From: an uncultured Nocardioidaceae bacterium
GTDB lineage: Bacteria; Actinomycetota; Actinomycetes; Propionibacteriales; Nocardioidaceae
DNA length: 46,678 nt
Assembly (NCBI GenBank): GCA_902805855.1
Contig: CADCUJ010000022.1
Coordinates: 1-46,678, forward strand
Direction of reading: 5' to 3'
In this document: piece after piece, positions 46,325 through 46,678 of the stretch
Layout of the letters: the number at the start of each line of letters is the position of its first letter
How positions within the stretch are numbered: position 1 is the stretch's first letter
Translations under genes and position numbers: made by a program
Notes under the pieces: model-generated
Seen by the model: the letters and a program-made list of their open reading frames with translations, nothing else
Database searches by the model: none
What the model was told of the DNA's origin: nothing

Positions 46325-46678
46325 ATGTCCGAGCCGACCTCCGGGGCTGTCCCGGACCCGGGCCTGCTGCCCTCGGGCGGAGACGTGCGGCCCATTGTGC
46401 GGTGGGGGAACCCGGTGATGCACCGCATGCAGGAACCGGTCACCAGCTTCGACGACGAGCTGCGCAGGCTCGCCGCGGACATGGTCGCCACGATGTACGC
46501 CGCGGACGGTGTCGGGCTGGCTGCCTGTCAGATCGGGGTGGACCGTTCCATCTTCGTCTTCGACTGCCCCGACGACGAGCACCGAGGTCATCAGGGCGTG
46601 GTCTGCAACCCGGTCATCGCCTTGCCGGTCGGCCGTGACCGCAAGCTCGACGACGCCGAGGAGGGGTGCCTGTCGCTG
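46325..46678 (+). CDS. def: Peptide deformylase, 3' end beyond window
   Basis: Removes the formyl group from nascent protein N-termini. The visible 118 residues contain motif 1 GVGLAACQIG (usually GxGLAAxQ) and reach EEGCLS, motif 2, whose Cys is a metal ligand. The HEXXH motif 3 is outside the window. A 25-residue N-terminal extension rich in Pro and Gly precedes IVRWGNPVMHRM, slightly longer than many deformylases. Start ATG 46325 is leaderless. Confidence 0.93.
   Translation, partial: MSEPTSGAVPDPGLLPSGGDVRPIVRWGNPVMHRMQEPVTSFDDELRRLAADMVATMYAADGVGLAACQIGVDRSIFVFDCPDDEHRGHQGVVCNPVIALPVGRDRKLDDAEEGCLSL

Overview
The window is a GC-rich chromosomal segment from an actinobacterium. The lineage markers are a proteasome-activating AAA ATPase (Mpa/ARC), the mycothiol ligase MshC, a GuaB1-type IMPDH relative, DUF3090, SCO1664-family and MSMEG_4193-family proteins, and DUF5703. 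A Nocardioides-like member of the Propionibacteriales fits best, but this is inferred from gene content, not from a search.

Layout. 1-4872: proteasome-linked block (mpa, trmI, an M50 site-2 protease, divergent recB-like nuclease). 4788-10627: a five-gene peptide-type ABC importer (dppABCDF-like), probably inserted in an otherwise conserved actinobacterial neighbourhood. 10764-20827: metH, PAC2, mshC, the SCO1664/DUF3090/phosphatase trio, corA and uppP, an order that recalls the mycobacterial Rv2115c-Rv2136c region (from memory). 20902-25001: aldo/keto reductase, DUF5703, a sulfotransferase-like gene with no normal start, an M20 peptidase and tRNA-Leu(GAG). 25002-28785: a gene-poor stretch with a REP-like palindrome, a small membrane protein, a GH15 enzyme and a polytopic membrane protein. 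28934-30760: a secreted beta-propeller-like protein with a C-terminal anchor. 30840-33117: a compact three-gene cassette encoding a 79-residue Asp/Ala/Ser heptad-repeat peptide, a JmjC/cupin oxygenase and a thioredoxin-fold [2Fe-2S] protein. 33124-37169: cfa, DUF1295, peroxiredoxin and guaB1. 37276-41544: galactokinase, DUF2252, aldo/keto reductase and a membrane protein. 41751-46314: oleA, a fused oleBC and oleD, a complete head-to-head long-chain olefin pathway. 46325-end: peptide deformylase, cut by the window edge.

The most promising novelty is the 30840-33117 cassette. A leader-like N terminus followed by DADADAS repeats, translationally coupled to a predicted Fe(II)/2-oxoglutarate hydroxylase and an iron-sulfur protein, looks like a ribosomally made, hydroxylated (RiPP-like) peptide system. 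This is an inference.

A second theme is pervasive leaderless expression. At 15 genes a TANNNT hexamer lies exactly 6-7 nt before the ATG or GTG, so the mRNA should begin at or next to the start codon. Other notable signals are mutually exclusive pairings in the metH leader, a 14-bp hairpin between dppA and dppB, a 21-bp tandem repeat before the ole operon, and a sulfotransferase whose cofactor loop lies upstream of its first canonical start.
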